Assembly (NCBI RefSeq): GCF_020405205.1
Contig: NZ_CP084469.1
Location: 2,976,001 to 3,040,000, forward strand
Direction: 5' to 3'
Length of the DNA stretch: 64,000 nt
Source: Natrinema salinisoli
GTDB taxonomy: Archaea; Halobacteriota; Halobacteria; Halobacteriales; Natrialbaceae
Under the pieces are notes generated by a model, which worked only from the letters and a program-made list of their open reading frames with translations, was not told where the DNA came from and did no database searches. This document shows, piece after piece, positions 17,509-25,230 of this stretch. The number at the start of each line of letters is the position of its first letter. Position 1 is the stretch's first letter. The translations under genes were made by a program, and so were the position numbers.

Positions 17509-17964
17509 TCACTCGCTGTCCTCGACGGGCGTCTTGACGATCGTCACCGGCCGCGAGGCGAGTCGTGCGACGCGGTCGGTGACGCTACCGAGCAACTGTC
17601 GGTACTCGCCGGGTCGTTCCTTCGACCCCATGACGATCAGATCGGCGTCCACCTCGTCGGCGTAGTCGATGATCTGCTCGTGTGGCGACCCGTGCCTGAC
17701 GACCGTCGTCGGTTCGAGCCCCGCCGCCCGGGCCGCCTCGGCGGCCGATCCGAGCGCGTCCTCGCCGATCTGTTCGAGGGCGGCCTCGAGTCCCTCGAAC
17801 TCGTGGACGTATTCGTCGCCGCTGTAGGTGCTGTAGACGTCGCTGTCGACGACGTACAGCAGGTCCAGCGCCGCGTCGGTGTGTTCCGCGAGGGCGATCG
17901 CGTGTTCGATCGCCAGTTCCGTCCCCTCCTCCGCGTCGGTCGGCAGTAGGATCCGATCGTACAT
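17509..17964 (-). CDS. Universal stress protein (UspA family), atypical nucleotide motif
   Basis: The 151-residue UspA domain starts MYDRILLPTDAEEGTE and ends with the strand VTIVKTPV. The usual ATP motif G-x2-G-x9-G-S appears as GSKERPGEYRQLLGS, with Glu in place of the second Gly, so ATP binding may be altered. It lies between a membrane protein and serA on the opposite strand and has no operon partner. Confidence 0.92.
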   Translation of the reverse strand: MYDRILLPTDAEEGTELAIEHAIALAEHTDAALDLLYVVDSDVYSTYSGDEYVHEFEGLEAALEQIGEDALGSAAEAARAAGLEPTTVVRHGSPHEQIIDYADEVDADLIVMGSKERPGEYRQLLGSVTDRVARLASRPVTIVKTPVEDSE

Positions 17965-18214
17965 ACGAAAAAGTATGTTTCGGAGACATATAACGGCGAC
18001 CGGTGGTTCCCGACCGGTGGGAGTGAGACGGCAACCCCACTGCTACCGATGACGGGAGGTCCCGGTGCCGATCGGCTACCGTTCATGGTCGAGTACGGAA
18101 CGCCCTGTGGTGGCGTCGGCAGCGGAGGGGCTCACGTCTGCGTCGTTCGTACCGAGCGCTCTCCCGATCGCGACAGACAGCGGTATTTTTTGCCGCGCAC
18201 GACCACAACGGAAG

Positions 18215-18222
18215 GGTTTACG
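18215..18222 (+). promoter_or_regulatory. TATA box of serA
   Basis: GGTTTACG lies about 27 bases before the serA ATG at 18246. This supports that start over the slightly longer open frame and suggests a leaderless mRNA. Confidence 0.55.
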
Positions 18223-18245
18223 TGCTTCGCACGGTTGTCTCGCGC

Positions 18246-19832
18246 ATGAAGGTTCTCGTCACGGATCCCATCGCGGATGCGGGTCTGGACGTACTCAGAG
18301 ACGCCGGGCACGAAGTCGAGACGGGCTACGAACTCGAGGGCGACGCCCTCCTCGAGGCGGTTTCCGACGCGAACGGATTGATCGTCCGCTCGGGAACGGA
18401 GGTCACCGAGGACGTCCTCGATGCTGCGGAGGATCTGGTTATCGTCGGTCGAGCGGGGATCGGCGTCGACAACATCGACATCGACGCCGCGAAAGATCAC
18501 GGCGTCATCGTCGCCAACGCTCCCGAAGGGAACGTTCGTGCGGCCGCCGAACACACCGTCGCGATGACGTTCGCGACCGCTCGATCCATCCCGCAGGCCC
18601 ACATCCGCCTGAAAAACGGCGAGTGGGCGAAGAGCGACTACCTCGGGACGGAACTCGACGGCAAGACCCTGGGCGTCGTCGGCCTCGGCCGTGTCGGTCA
18701 GGAGGTCGCAAAGAAGCTCGACTCGCTGGGCATGGACATCGTCGCCTACGACCCCTACATCAGCGAGGAGCGCGCCGACCGCATCGGTGCCGAACTCGTC
18801 GAGTTCGAGCCGTGTCTCGAGGCCGCGGACTTCCTGACCGTTCACACGCCGCTGACCCCCGAAACGGAGGGGCTGATCGGCGAGGACGAACTATCGCTGC
18901 TGGGCGACGGCTATCTGGTCAACTGCGCCCGCGGGGGCGTCGTCGACGAGGACGCGCTGGCCGCCAAGGTCGAGGACGGTACCCTGGCCGGCGCGGCGAT
19001 CGACGTCTTCGCCGAGGAGCCGCTCCCGGCCGACTCGCCGCTGCTCGAGCACGACGACATCATCGTCACGCCCCACCTCGGTGCCTCGACGGAGGCCGCA
19101 CAGGAGAACGTCGCCACCTCGACGGCCTCGCAGGTCAACGCCGCCCTGATCGGCGAGCCCGTCGCGAACGCCCTGAACGCGCCGTCGATCGACGAGAGCG
19201 CGTTCCCCCGCGTCGAGCCCTACATCGACCTCGCGGAGACCGCCGGCAAGGTCGCCGCACAGCTCCTCGAGGGTCGCATCGAGAACATCGAAGTCACCTA
19301 CGAGGGCGAGATAGCCGACGAGGACGTCGAGTTCGTCACCGCGAGCGCGCTCAAGGGCGTCTTCGAACCCCTCGAGTGGCAGGTCAACGCGGTCAACGCG
19401 CCCCAGATCGCCGAGGACCGCGGCGTCGACGTCACCGAGTCCAAGACCCGACAGGCCGAGGACTTTCAGAGCCTGATCTCCGTGACCGTCAGCAACGACG
19501 ACGACAAGGTGTCCGTCGACGGCACCCTCTTCGCCGGCGACGACCCGCGCATCGTCCGCATCGACGGCTACCGCGTCGACGCCATCCCCCACGGGCGGAT
19601 GGTCATCGCGCGCAACACGGACGAGCCCGGCGTCATCGGCCTGATCGGCTCCGTGATGGGCGACCACGACGTCAACATCGCCGGCATGTTCAACGCCCGC
19701 GAAACCATCGGCGGCGAGGCCCTGACCGTCTACAACGTCGACAGCGAGGTCCCCGACGCGGCCAAGGAGGAACTCGAGGCCGACGAGCGAATCATCGGCA
19801 TCAGCGACATCACGCTGAACGGGCAGGCTTAA
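18246..19832 (+). CDS. serA: D-3-phosphoglycerate dehydrogenase
   Basis: The 528-residue enzyme opens the phosphorylated serine pathway by oxidising 3-phosphoglycerate. It has the long (type I) build: a D-isomer hydroxyacid dehydrogenase core, with NAD fold GVVGLGRVGQEVA, catalytic Arg in VNCARGGVVDEDAL, Glu in VFAEEPLP and His in TPHLGAST. An allosteric substrate-binding domain follows (about 310-440). The C-terminal ACT domain (RNTDEPGVIGLIGSVMG) usually senses serine. Length is normal for SerA with both regulatory domains. Confidence 0.96.
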   Translation: MKVLVTDPIADAGLDVLRDAGHEVETGYELEGDALLEAVSDANGLIVRSGTEVTEDVLDAAEDLVIVGRAGIGVDNIDIDAAKDHGVIVANAPEGNVRAAAEHTVAMTFATARSIPQAHIRLKNGEWAKSDYLGTELDGKTLGVVGLGRVGQEVAKKLDSLGMDIVAYDPYISEERADRIGAELVEFEPCLEAADFLTVHTPLTPETEGLIGEDELSLLGDGYLVNCARGGVVDEDALAAKVEDGTLAGAAIDVFAEEPLPADSPLLEHDDIIVTPHLGASTEAAQENVATSTASQVNAALIGEPVANALNAPSIDESAFPRVEPYIDLAETAGKVAAQLLEGRIENIEVTYEGEIADEDVEFVTASALKGVFEPLEWQVNAVNAPQIAEDRGVDVTESKTRQAEDFQSLISVTVSNDDDKVSVDGTLFAGDDPRIVRIDGYRVDAIPHGRMVIARNTDEPGVIGLIGSVMGDHDVNIAGMFNARETIGGEALTVYNVDSEVPDAAKEELEADERIIGISDITLNGQA

Positions 19833-19977
19833 GCGGTCGAACGCGTCGGCAGTACGCCGTCTTTTATTCGTTTCGTGCAGTTTCGTATCCGCGGCCTCAA
19901 CAGCGGGGCCAAACGCCCGATCCAGAATCCCAGGTGATACTGTCAGCCCGCGTCCGAGCTACCTTCCGGACCGGATC

Positions 19978-20436
19978 GTGCTGACCGACGGGCGGTACGC
20001 CTGCGTGCGGACCGACGCGAAACCGCAGTGGCGGGAAGAGTCGTCGACCGCGACGACCGCGCTCAAGGCGGGGCGTGTGGAGTCGTCGATCGAGGACGGC
20101 CGCGATCGGACGGCAACCGACGAGCCACGACTCTTACTCGGGGCCAACGGCACGGTTCAGGCCACCCTCACAGCCGACGAGCTGACCTGTCCCGGTCCCG
20201 AACCAGACACGTTCCCCTACCGGTACGGTCGCGGCGCGGACAAGCGCATCCACGTCTTCGATTGGGACCGCGAAGTCGGCCGCTACGCCGCCATTGCCGC
20301 CATGAAGGCCAACCCCTACCGGCCAGTGTCGCTGCCCTTGTTGCCCGAAGACCACGTCAGAACGGGCGGCAATCTGGCCCGCAGTGTGACGGTCACCGTC
20401 GTGACGGCCGACTGTGTCGAGTACGAACAGCCCTGA
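19978..20436 (+). CDS. Hypothetical protein
   Basis: The 152-residue frame from the GTG at 19978 shows strong GC bias at third codon positions, so it is probably translated. The first half is charged and poorly ordered. The second half carries PYRYGRGADKRIHVFDWDRE and ends in a beta-rich VTVTVVTADCVEYEQP. I do not recognise it. No clear promoter precedes it, and a later start is possible. Confidence 0.55.
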   Translation: MLTDGRYACVRTDAKPQWREESSTATTALKAGRVESSIEDGRDRTATDEPRLLLGANGTVQATLTADELTCPGPEPDTFPYRYGRGADKRIHVFDWDREVGRYAAIAAMKANPYRPVSLPLLPEDHVRTGGNLARSVTVTVVTADCVEYEQP

Positions 20437-20556
20437 TGAGACAGTCGCTCGCGACAGTCGACGCTGGCGATCGGTGGACCGCCGATCGGTTCCGAGGGTG
20501 AGGACGACGATTTCCTCGACTCGATCGGAACGCGTCCGGCATGGGGCCGGGGTCGA

Positions 20557-20790
20557 TCACGGTGCACCCATCAAGACGAACCGACTCTCGGTGTCCCCGT
20601 TATGATCTAGTGGGTCGCGTCCAGGGGGATCCGGATCGCGTCGCCCGGGTTCATTTCGACCGACTCGTCTTCAACGGTGACTGTCGCTTCGCTCTCGATC
20701 AGCAGGTAGACCTCTTCGTAGGCGTTTTCCTTGCCTTCCCAGCCAGGTTTACACTCGACGACGGTCACATCCTGTTCTCGCAGTTCAGTT
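20557..20790 (-). pseudogene. Broken cupin-domain gene
   Basis: Read on the minus strand, residues starting near 20779 give a cupin C-terminal half: VTVVECKPGWEGKENAYEEV, then EEVYLLIESEATVTVED and VEMNPGDAIRIPLDATH. A stop codon follows at about 20609-20611. The expected continuation, NGDTESRFVLMGAP, resumes in another frame and ends with a TGA at 20557-20559. The N-terminal half is missing. One frameshift plus 5' truncation beside an AT-rich island indicates a decayed gene. A short expressed fragment from the GTG near 20770 cannot be excluded. Confidence 0.65.
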
Positions 20791-20870
20791 CGTCACGGAG
20801 AAAGTGCATCCCGTTCCGATTATCGACATCATCGTAGTTCGCTGTGATGTATACAGATATCACCAATAGA

Positions 20871-20878
20871 TATATAAA
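20871..20878 (+). promoter_or_regulatory. TATA box of the AT-rich island secreted protein
   Basis: TATATAAA is centred 29-30 bases before the ATG at 20904, a near-ideal archaeal box. It argues against the longer frame from 20844. Confidence 0.6.
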
Positions 20879-20903
20879 GATAGTGATTATATATTTGAAC
20901 GCG

Positions 20904-21713
20904 ATGAGATCTAGAAGAAAATTACTAGTAACATCGGCCGCAGCGTTAAGTGTAAGTGCTACTCATAGTGTTGCTGGATTCAAGTCCCAGGAGCCTACCA
21001 TCAAAGAGGTGCAGAAAGCAGTAGCAAGAGGTATAGACGATTCTGGCCCCAAAGGTGGTAAAGAAGCGATGCAGGATCTAGGTATCGATGCACGTGTTCA
21101 GACTACTCAGGACTTCCAAGTGAACGAGCACGCGTTGGAAACTGTAGAAAAGGGAGCTAAAGATGGCGAATTCCACGCTGAGTACGCATTTGAAGATCCA
21201 AGAGATAGTGACTCCGAATTTTCGCTCATTACTGGTGACGCGGCATCGGAGGAGGAAGTCTATATCACCCCGCATATGCACCTAGATGGGTGTAGTACTA
21301 CCACCAGAAATTCTTGGTGGGTTGATGATGCGATTGGTGTTGGCTTCACCGGTGAAGATTGGGCAGAAGTTGGCGAACCCTCCGTGACAATTGATGATCC
21401 CCACGAGGCTCGCTTCACGAGTGAAAACGTAGAAGATGATGCAACTGCTGGAACTATTTCAATAGAAGCCGACGAAGCGGTATGTGCTTCCTTGGAGTCT
21501 GGTGATGCTTTTCTAACTGCTAAATATCGTTTGCGAGAGGATAAAGTGCCATCAACTCTATGGGGATCTTACTCACACACGATTGGTGGCTCACCGTACT
21601 CGTCAATAGAATCTATTTCCGGTGGAAAAGGAGGATTAGGTCTTAGCCTAAGTTTCTCTGGAAACACCTATTGGAGTATTGCTAAGCCGTTTGATCCAGA
21701 AGAGTACCTCTGA
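20904..21713 (+). CDS. Secreted protein of unknown function in AT-rich island
   Basis: This 269-residue protein starts MRSRRKLLVTSAAALSVSAT, a Tat-like or Sec-like signal with twin arginines. The mature part has a charged helical first third (KEVQKAVARGID), then a beta-rich region with single Cys residues in HLDGCSTTT and EAVCASLESG and a Gly/Ser-rich tail. Third codon positions are A/T-rich, unlike flanking genes, so it is probably recently acquired. I see no catalytic motif. HMHLDGCSTTTRNSWWVDDA could be a metal-binding or structural segment, but that is speculation. Confidence 0.72.
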   Translation: MRSRRKLLVTSAAALSVSATHSVAGFKSQEPTIKEVQKAVARGIDDSGPKGGKEAMQDLGIDARVQTTQDFQVNEHALETVEKGAKDGEFHAEYAFEDPRDSDSEFSLITGDAASEEEVYITPHMHLDGCSTTTRNSWWVDDAIGVGFTGEDWAEVGEPSVTIDDPHEARFTSENVEDDATAGTISIEADEAVCASLESGDAFLTAKYRLREDKVPSTLWGSYSHTIGGSPYSSIESISGGKGGLGLSLSFSGNTYWSIAKPFDPEEYL

Positions 21714-21735
21714 CTTCGGATTAAAACGAATAGAG

Positions 21736-21741
21736 TTATAG
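21736..21741 (+). promoter_or_regulatory. TATA box of small membrane protein gene
   Basis: TTATAG lies about 27 bases before the ATG at 21765, giving a leaderless start separate from the preceding gene. Confidence 0.5.
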
Positions 21742-21764
21742 ATCAGAACGGGATTTTTTGTTTT

Positions 21765-21959
21765 ATGACTTCTAAGTCTCGAAACGCGCATTTACGAGCG
21801 ATTCGAACGGCAATTGCAAGCCTAGCACTAGCCATTATTACTGCAGGGCTCGTGATCAATAACGATCCAGAGGCGTTCAGTCTATTTTTAATTACGATAC
21901 TCGTCCTTGTATATTCCTTCGTGCCGACAATTCGTGACGCGATTCGAAGTGGAGGATAG
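21765..21959 (+). CDS. Small two-helix membrane protein in AT-rich island
   Basis: The 64-residue protein has a basic N-terminus (TSKSRNAHLRAIRTA) and two hydrophobic helices (about 16-32 and 38-54) joined by NNDPEAF. It has its own TATA box and the AT-rich codon use of the preceding secreted protein. Function unknown. It could act with that neighbour, but only proximity suggests this. Confidence 0.6.
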   Translation: MTSKSRNAHLRAIRTAIASLALAIITAGLVINNDPEAFSLFLITILVLVYSFVPTIRDAIRSGG

Positions 21960-21975
21960 AGAACTAAGCGCATAC

Positions 21976-22018
21976 CTTGCCCACCGGTGAAGGGCGAGTG
22001 TTCCGACACCAGTCGGAA
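21976..22018. repeat. Two adjacent hairpins at the right side of the AT-rich island
   Basis: CTTGCCC at 21976-21982 pairs with GGGCGAG at 21992-21998 (one G-T pair, nine-base loop). TTCCGAC at 22001-22007 pairs with GTCGGAA at 22012-22018 around ACCA. A T-rich run follows near 22045. This could be a terminator for the small membrane gene or the trace of a mobile element end. The rest of 21960-22288 holds no gene I can support. Confidence 0.55.
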
Positions 22019-22288
22019 TGGAGGAGTAAACAAGCAGAGTATTCGTTTAATATTTTAGGTTCGGCCGATTCCTATCTAAAAAAGTATTAATATTCAGTTT
22101 TGATGCCATTTGATTTGTTCATACGTAGTAAATATGATTCCAATGTTAACCCAGAAAATCATTATCACCTATCTATACGGCACACGATAAACGTTGACGG
22201 TACCCACATCCGGACCGGATGGCGAGCGTTCACCGTCGGTGTAGCGATCAGCAAAAGACCTATCGCTCGGACGACCGATATCGCGAGT

Positions 22289-22657
22289 ATGGACGACGAC
22301 GTTTCGGTCGACTTCGGTGAGGACGGGCTCGTCCCCGCCGTGGCACAGGACGCCGACACCGGCGAGGTCCTCATGCTCGCATACGTCTCGCCGGAGGCCC
22401 TCGAGCGGACCCGCGAGACCGGCCGAGCGCACTACTACTCCCGGAGCCGCGATGAACTCTGGGAGAAGGGCGCGACGAGCGGCCACGTGCAGGCAGTCCG
22501 GGAGGTCCGAGTGGACTGCGACGCCGATACGCTCCTCTACCTGGTCGACCAGGAGGGCGGCGCGTGTCACACCGGCCACCGGTCGTGTTTCCACCGGACG
22601 ATCGAGGGCGAGACCGTCGGCGAACAGGTGTTCGACCCCGAGGCAGTCTACGAGTAA
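22289..22657 (+). CDS. hisI: Phosphoribosyl-AMP cyclohydrolase
   Basis: The 122-residue enzyme opens the purine ring of PR-AMP in histidine synthesis. It shows the family pattern [30 protein letters not shown], and the metal-site segment [13 protein letters not shown] with [12 protein letters not shown] (Cys and His ligands). Length is normal for the single-domain archaeal form without HisE. The ATG at 22289 is chosen over upstream codons because conservation starts there and ACCTATCG lies about 27 bases before it. The next gene begins one base after its stop. Confidence 0.95.
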   Translation: MDDDVSVDFGEDGLVPAVAQDADTGEVLMLAYVSPEALERTRETGRAHYYSRSRDELWEKGATSGHVQAVREVRVDCDADTLLYLVDQEGGACHTGHRSCFHRTIEGETVGEQVFDPEAVYE

Positions 22658-22658
22658 G

Positions 22659-23840
22659 ATGAGCGAGCGCGTCCCTCCAGCCGACGCCCGCTCGAACACC
22701 GGTACCGGGACCGACGACGGCGAACCGACGCCACTCGAGTCGCTCGAGGCCGCCCGACGGCGACTCGAGACGGTCGACACCCGCATCGCGGACCACGGCG
22801 AGGAGACCGTCGAGGAGGTCGCGACGGCCTACCGGAACGCGACGACACTGCTGGACGATTACGTCGACCGCGCGACGGGCACGGGCAAGGAAAACTTCCA
22901 GGCGTACATCGAACTCGAGGGGAAATTCGACGGACTGGTGTCGGGGCTGTCGGACGACATCCCCGAATACGAGGCCTTCGAGGAGGCGCTCGAGCGGATC
23001 GACAAGCGCCGACTCAGCGAGTCGGATTTCGAGCGGGCCACGGCGGCGCTCGAGCCGGCCGCCGAGTACGCCGAGCTGCTCGAGGAGCGCGAGGCCGCCC
23101 GCGACGAACTGGCGGAGGCTCGCAAAGAAGCGAACAAACGCCTGCGAACTATCGACGACGAGATCGACGAGCGTGAACGGCTCCTCGAACTGGCGAACGC
23201 GGATCTGGACGCGCCCGTCGACCGCCTCCGGGAGCCGATCGAGACGTACAACGAAGTGATCCGCGAGGCGTTTCGAGACTATCGGCTCGAGGCCAGCGCC
23301 CGCGAGGTGTTCGCCCTGCTCGAGCGGAGCCGGTGGTACCCGTTCGTGAGCTACGAACGGCCGCCCGACGAACTGCTGGCGTACGTCCGCGATAACGAGG
23401 CCGGCGAGTACACGATCCCCGAATTGCTCGAGTATGCGGACTACTCCCGATCGAAGCTCTCCCACTACGTCGAGAGCGCGGACGAACTCAAGCGATCGGT
23501 GGCGACCCAGCAGACGTATCTCGACGGGATCGACCCCGAGCCGCTGACGATCGACTGGCCGCCGGAACCCGCCGGCGCGCTCCGCACCCGGGCACGCGAG
23601 TACCGCCCCTTCGTCGCTCGGATCGCCGACGAAGACGCGGTCGCGACCCTGCGCGAAGTCCGCCTGCTCGCGACGGAGTCCGACTACGACCGTCTGCAGA
23701 CCGCCGCCCAGGCCGTCGCACAGCTCACCCCCGCCGAACGCGAACGGCTGACCGACGGCCGCGTCGCGGACGAACTCGAGGCCCTGCGGACCGAACGGGA
23801 GCAACTCGAGGAGGCGCTCGAGGTCGACGACCCGGTCTGA
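22659..23840 (+). CDS. Coiled-coil protein, haloarchaeal (DUF7118-like)
   Basis: This 393-residue, very acidic protein is largely helical, with heptad-like Leu/Glu/Arg stretches at about 25-130, 150-200 and 340-390. A middle section carries LLERSRWYPFVSYERPPDEL and EYTIPELLEYADYSRSKLSH, which looks like a helix-turn-helix-like or winged segment. It starts one base after hisI and is surely cotranscribed with it. I do not know its function; it resembles a haloarchaeal family I recall as DUF7118. Confidence 0.78.
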   Translation: MSERVPPADARSNTGTGTDDGEPTPLESLEAARRRLETVDTRIADHGEETVEEVATAYRNATTLLDDYVDRATGTGKENFQAYIELEGKFDGLVSGLSDDIPEYEAFEEALERIDKRRLSESDFERATAALEPAAEYAELLEEREAARDELAEARKEANKRLRTIDDEIDERERLLELANADLDAPVDRLREPIETYNEVIREAFRDYRLEASAREVFALLERSRWYPFVSYERPPDELLAYVRDNEAGEYTIPELLEYADYSRSKLSHYVESADELKRSVATQQTYLDGIDPEPLTIDWPPEPAGALRTRAREYRPFVARIADEDAVATLREVRLLATESDYDRLQTAAQAVAQLTPAERERLTDGRVADELEALRTEREQLEEALEVDDPV

Positions 23841-23914
23841 CGGTCGCCCTGCCCGCCGACTTCGGCGTCGGCTGGCGACCCCGGATTTTAGCCGTCGCCG
23901 CCCGAAGGAGACGT

Positions 23915-24310
23915 ATGTCCAGACGCGTTCTCGTCCCGATGGACGACTCCGAACCGGCGCGAGCAGCGCTCGAGCACGCCCTCGAGTGGGTTCCCGCCGA
24001 TCAGGTGTCGGTCGTCCACGCGGTCGGCGACCTCGAGGCGGACTACGGCAGCATCGTCTCGGAGGACGACGAACCCGCGTTCTTCGCTGACGTGAGGGCG
24101 ATCGCCAACGAATACGACCGCTCGATCGAAACGGCCGTCGTCGACGGCGACGGCGTGGCGGACGCGATCCTCGAGTACGCCGACGAGGTGGGGGTCGACG
24201 CGATCGTCATGGGGAGCGAGGGAAAAGCCGGCGTCTCGCGGATGTTGCTCGGGAGCGTCGCGGAAGCGGTCACGCGCCGCGCGGGGATTCCGGTGACAAT
24301 CGTGCCGTGA
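23915..24310 (+). CDS. Universal stress protein (UspA family), complete ATP motif
   Basis: The 131-residue UspA domain begins SRRVLVPMDDSEPARAALEH. It carries the full nucleotide motif G-x2-G-x9-G-S as GSEGKAGVSRMLLGS, unlike the UspA at 17.5 kb, and ends in PVTIVP. TTTTAG at 23886-23891 lies 27 bases before the ATG. It is a single-gene unit. Confidence 0.93.
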   Translation: MSRRVLVPMDDSEPARAALEHALEWVPADQVSVVHAVGDLEADYGSIVSEDDEPAFFADVRAIANEYDRSIETAVVDGDGVADAILEYADEVGVDAIVMGSEGKAGVSRMLLGSVAEAVTRRAGIPVTIVP

Positions 24311-24389
24311 GAGCGGTCCCGGTTGCGGGCCGACCACCCGACGGCGTCGTCGATTGTGGTGGTCGAGCAGCGGTGTGTCTCGAATGGTG

Positions 24390-24735
24390 GGTTCGACCGA
24401 GCGCGATCGAGTGGTCGGCTCTCCGCCGGGGTTCGAGGGTCCCGTGCACAACCGAACATCCGCAGGGGGAGGCAGTCGCCTCGAGCGGACCGGGAACCGA
24501 GACGGTGCGCCCGCAGTGCAGGCGAGGCAGTCGAGGAACGAGGCCTCGAGGCGATCGAACGCCGTTTCGATCGAGGAGGCCGTCTCTTGGTGCCATCGCC
24601 GGATCGCACCAGTCCGTTCAGTAGTTGCTGCTGGGGTCTGACCCCTTCCTCGTCGGTCATCGCGGCCTCCGGGAACGGCACGAGCGGTCCGTGCGCTCGA
24701 GTGCTGTCGGTCCTCGACGAGGTTAATTTCACTCA
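24390..24735 (-). pseudogene. Possible decayed gene
   Basis: On the minus strand an ATG at 24660 opens MTDEEGVRPQQQLLNGLVRS. A different frame continues with SSIETAFDRLEASFLDCL, which has the GC-rich third positions of coding DNA. Reading both would need one frameshift near 24590, after which similarity to ordinary protein fades. I do not recognise a family; this may be a relic or chance. Nothing else is supportable between 24311 and 24740. Confidence 0.2.
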
Positions 24736-24746
24736 TTTTCAGGACG

Positions 24747-24753
24747 TTTATAT
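24747..24753 (+). promoter_or_regulatory. TATA box of the candidate structured RNA
   Basis: TTTATAT is centred at 24750. The expected start site 26-28 bases downstream falls at about 24777, exactly the first base of a 12-pair hairpin, and no start codon with a usable frame follows. Confidence 0.55.
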
Positions 24754-24776
24754 CTCGGCGGGATGTACGTGTGCAT

Positions 24777-24890
24777 GCTTCCGAAACCCTCGGTAGGGGT
24801 TTGGAAGCAAGTCTCGGGTGTCCTGACCACCCGGGGCATTTAGGTGCGCTGCCCCCTGCGCTCGTGCCTTTGGAGACTTGCTCCAGTTGA
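24777..24890 (+). ncRNA. Candidate structured non-coding RNA
   Basis: Within about 105 bases four helices can form. A 12-bp hairpin with one bulged G spans 24777-24808. An enclosing helix pairs GCAAGTCTC (24807-24815) with GAGACTTGC (24873-24881), overlapping the first hairpin by two bases. Inside it are GGGTG/CACCC (24816-24832, loop TCCTGAC) and GGGGCA/TGCCCC (24833-24855, 11-base loop). The result is a multi-branch fold beginning at the predicted transcription start. No protein frame is supported and no gene follows closely downstream, so a riboswitch is less likely than an independent small RNA. It does not look like tRNA, 5S, SRP or RNase P RNA. The 3' end is not defined. Confidence 0.5.
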
Positions 24891-25028
24891 ACGTTATCAC
24901 AACCTTACTTATAACTAATGAAAACGTGACAGATAATTATCTGGTGCCAGTTCGAGTACCGATGGGATCTCTCGAGTGCGGAGTGAAAGCGGAAGATCGT
25001 TGGCATCGCGAGGCGGCGGTGCCGTCTC

Positions 25029-25154
25029 GAACGACTTCGTTCACTGCGTTGTCGCGCGGCGTTGCCGCGCGAACGGTCCGAGGGACCGCTGGTCCCTCGC
25101 TATTCACGAAGACCACGGGCACATTCGTTCCGCGGTTCGCCCATCGGCGAACCG
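25029..25154. repeat. Second cluster of short-loop palindromes
   Basis: Hairpins are GAACGA/TCGTTC at 25029-25042, a 9-bp stem at 25052-25072 (loop GTT), a 9-bp stem at 25079-25099 (loop GCT) and a 9-bp stem at 25133-25154 (loop CATC). They lie between the candidate RNA and the 3' end of the phosphohexomutase gene. No gene is supported in 24890-25230. Confidence 0.8.
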
Positions 25155-25230
25155 AGCACAGCGCGCGTCACCGCACCTCGGCACCGCTACTCGATACGAG
25201 CGATCGCCGAATTATCGAGCCGATACGATC

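Noticed and set aside
24425-24450. tRNA T-arm-like GGTTCGAGG with flanking GGG/CCC
   Set aside because: No acceptor stem, anticodon arm or D-arm at the right distances; the match is a short GC-rich coincidence.
24777-24890. Reading the structured segment as a tRNA, SRP or RNase P gene
   Set aside because: Too short for SRP or RNase P, no cloverleaf anticodon or T-loop, and no Alu-domain or P4-type consensus. Kept only as an unassigned RNA.
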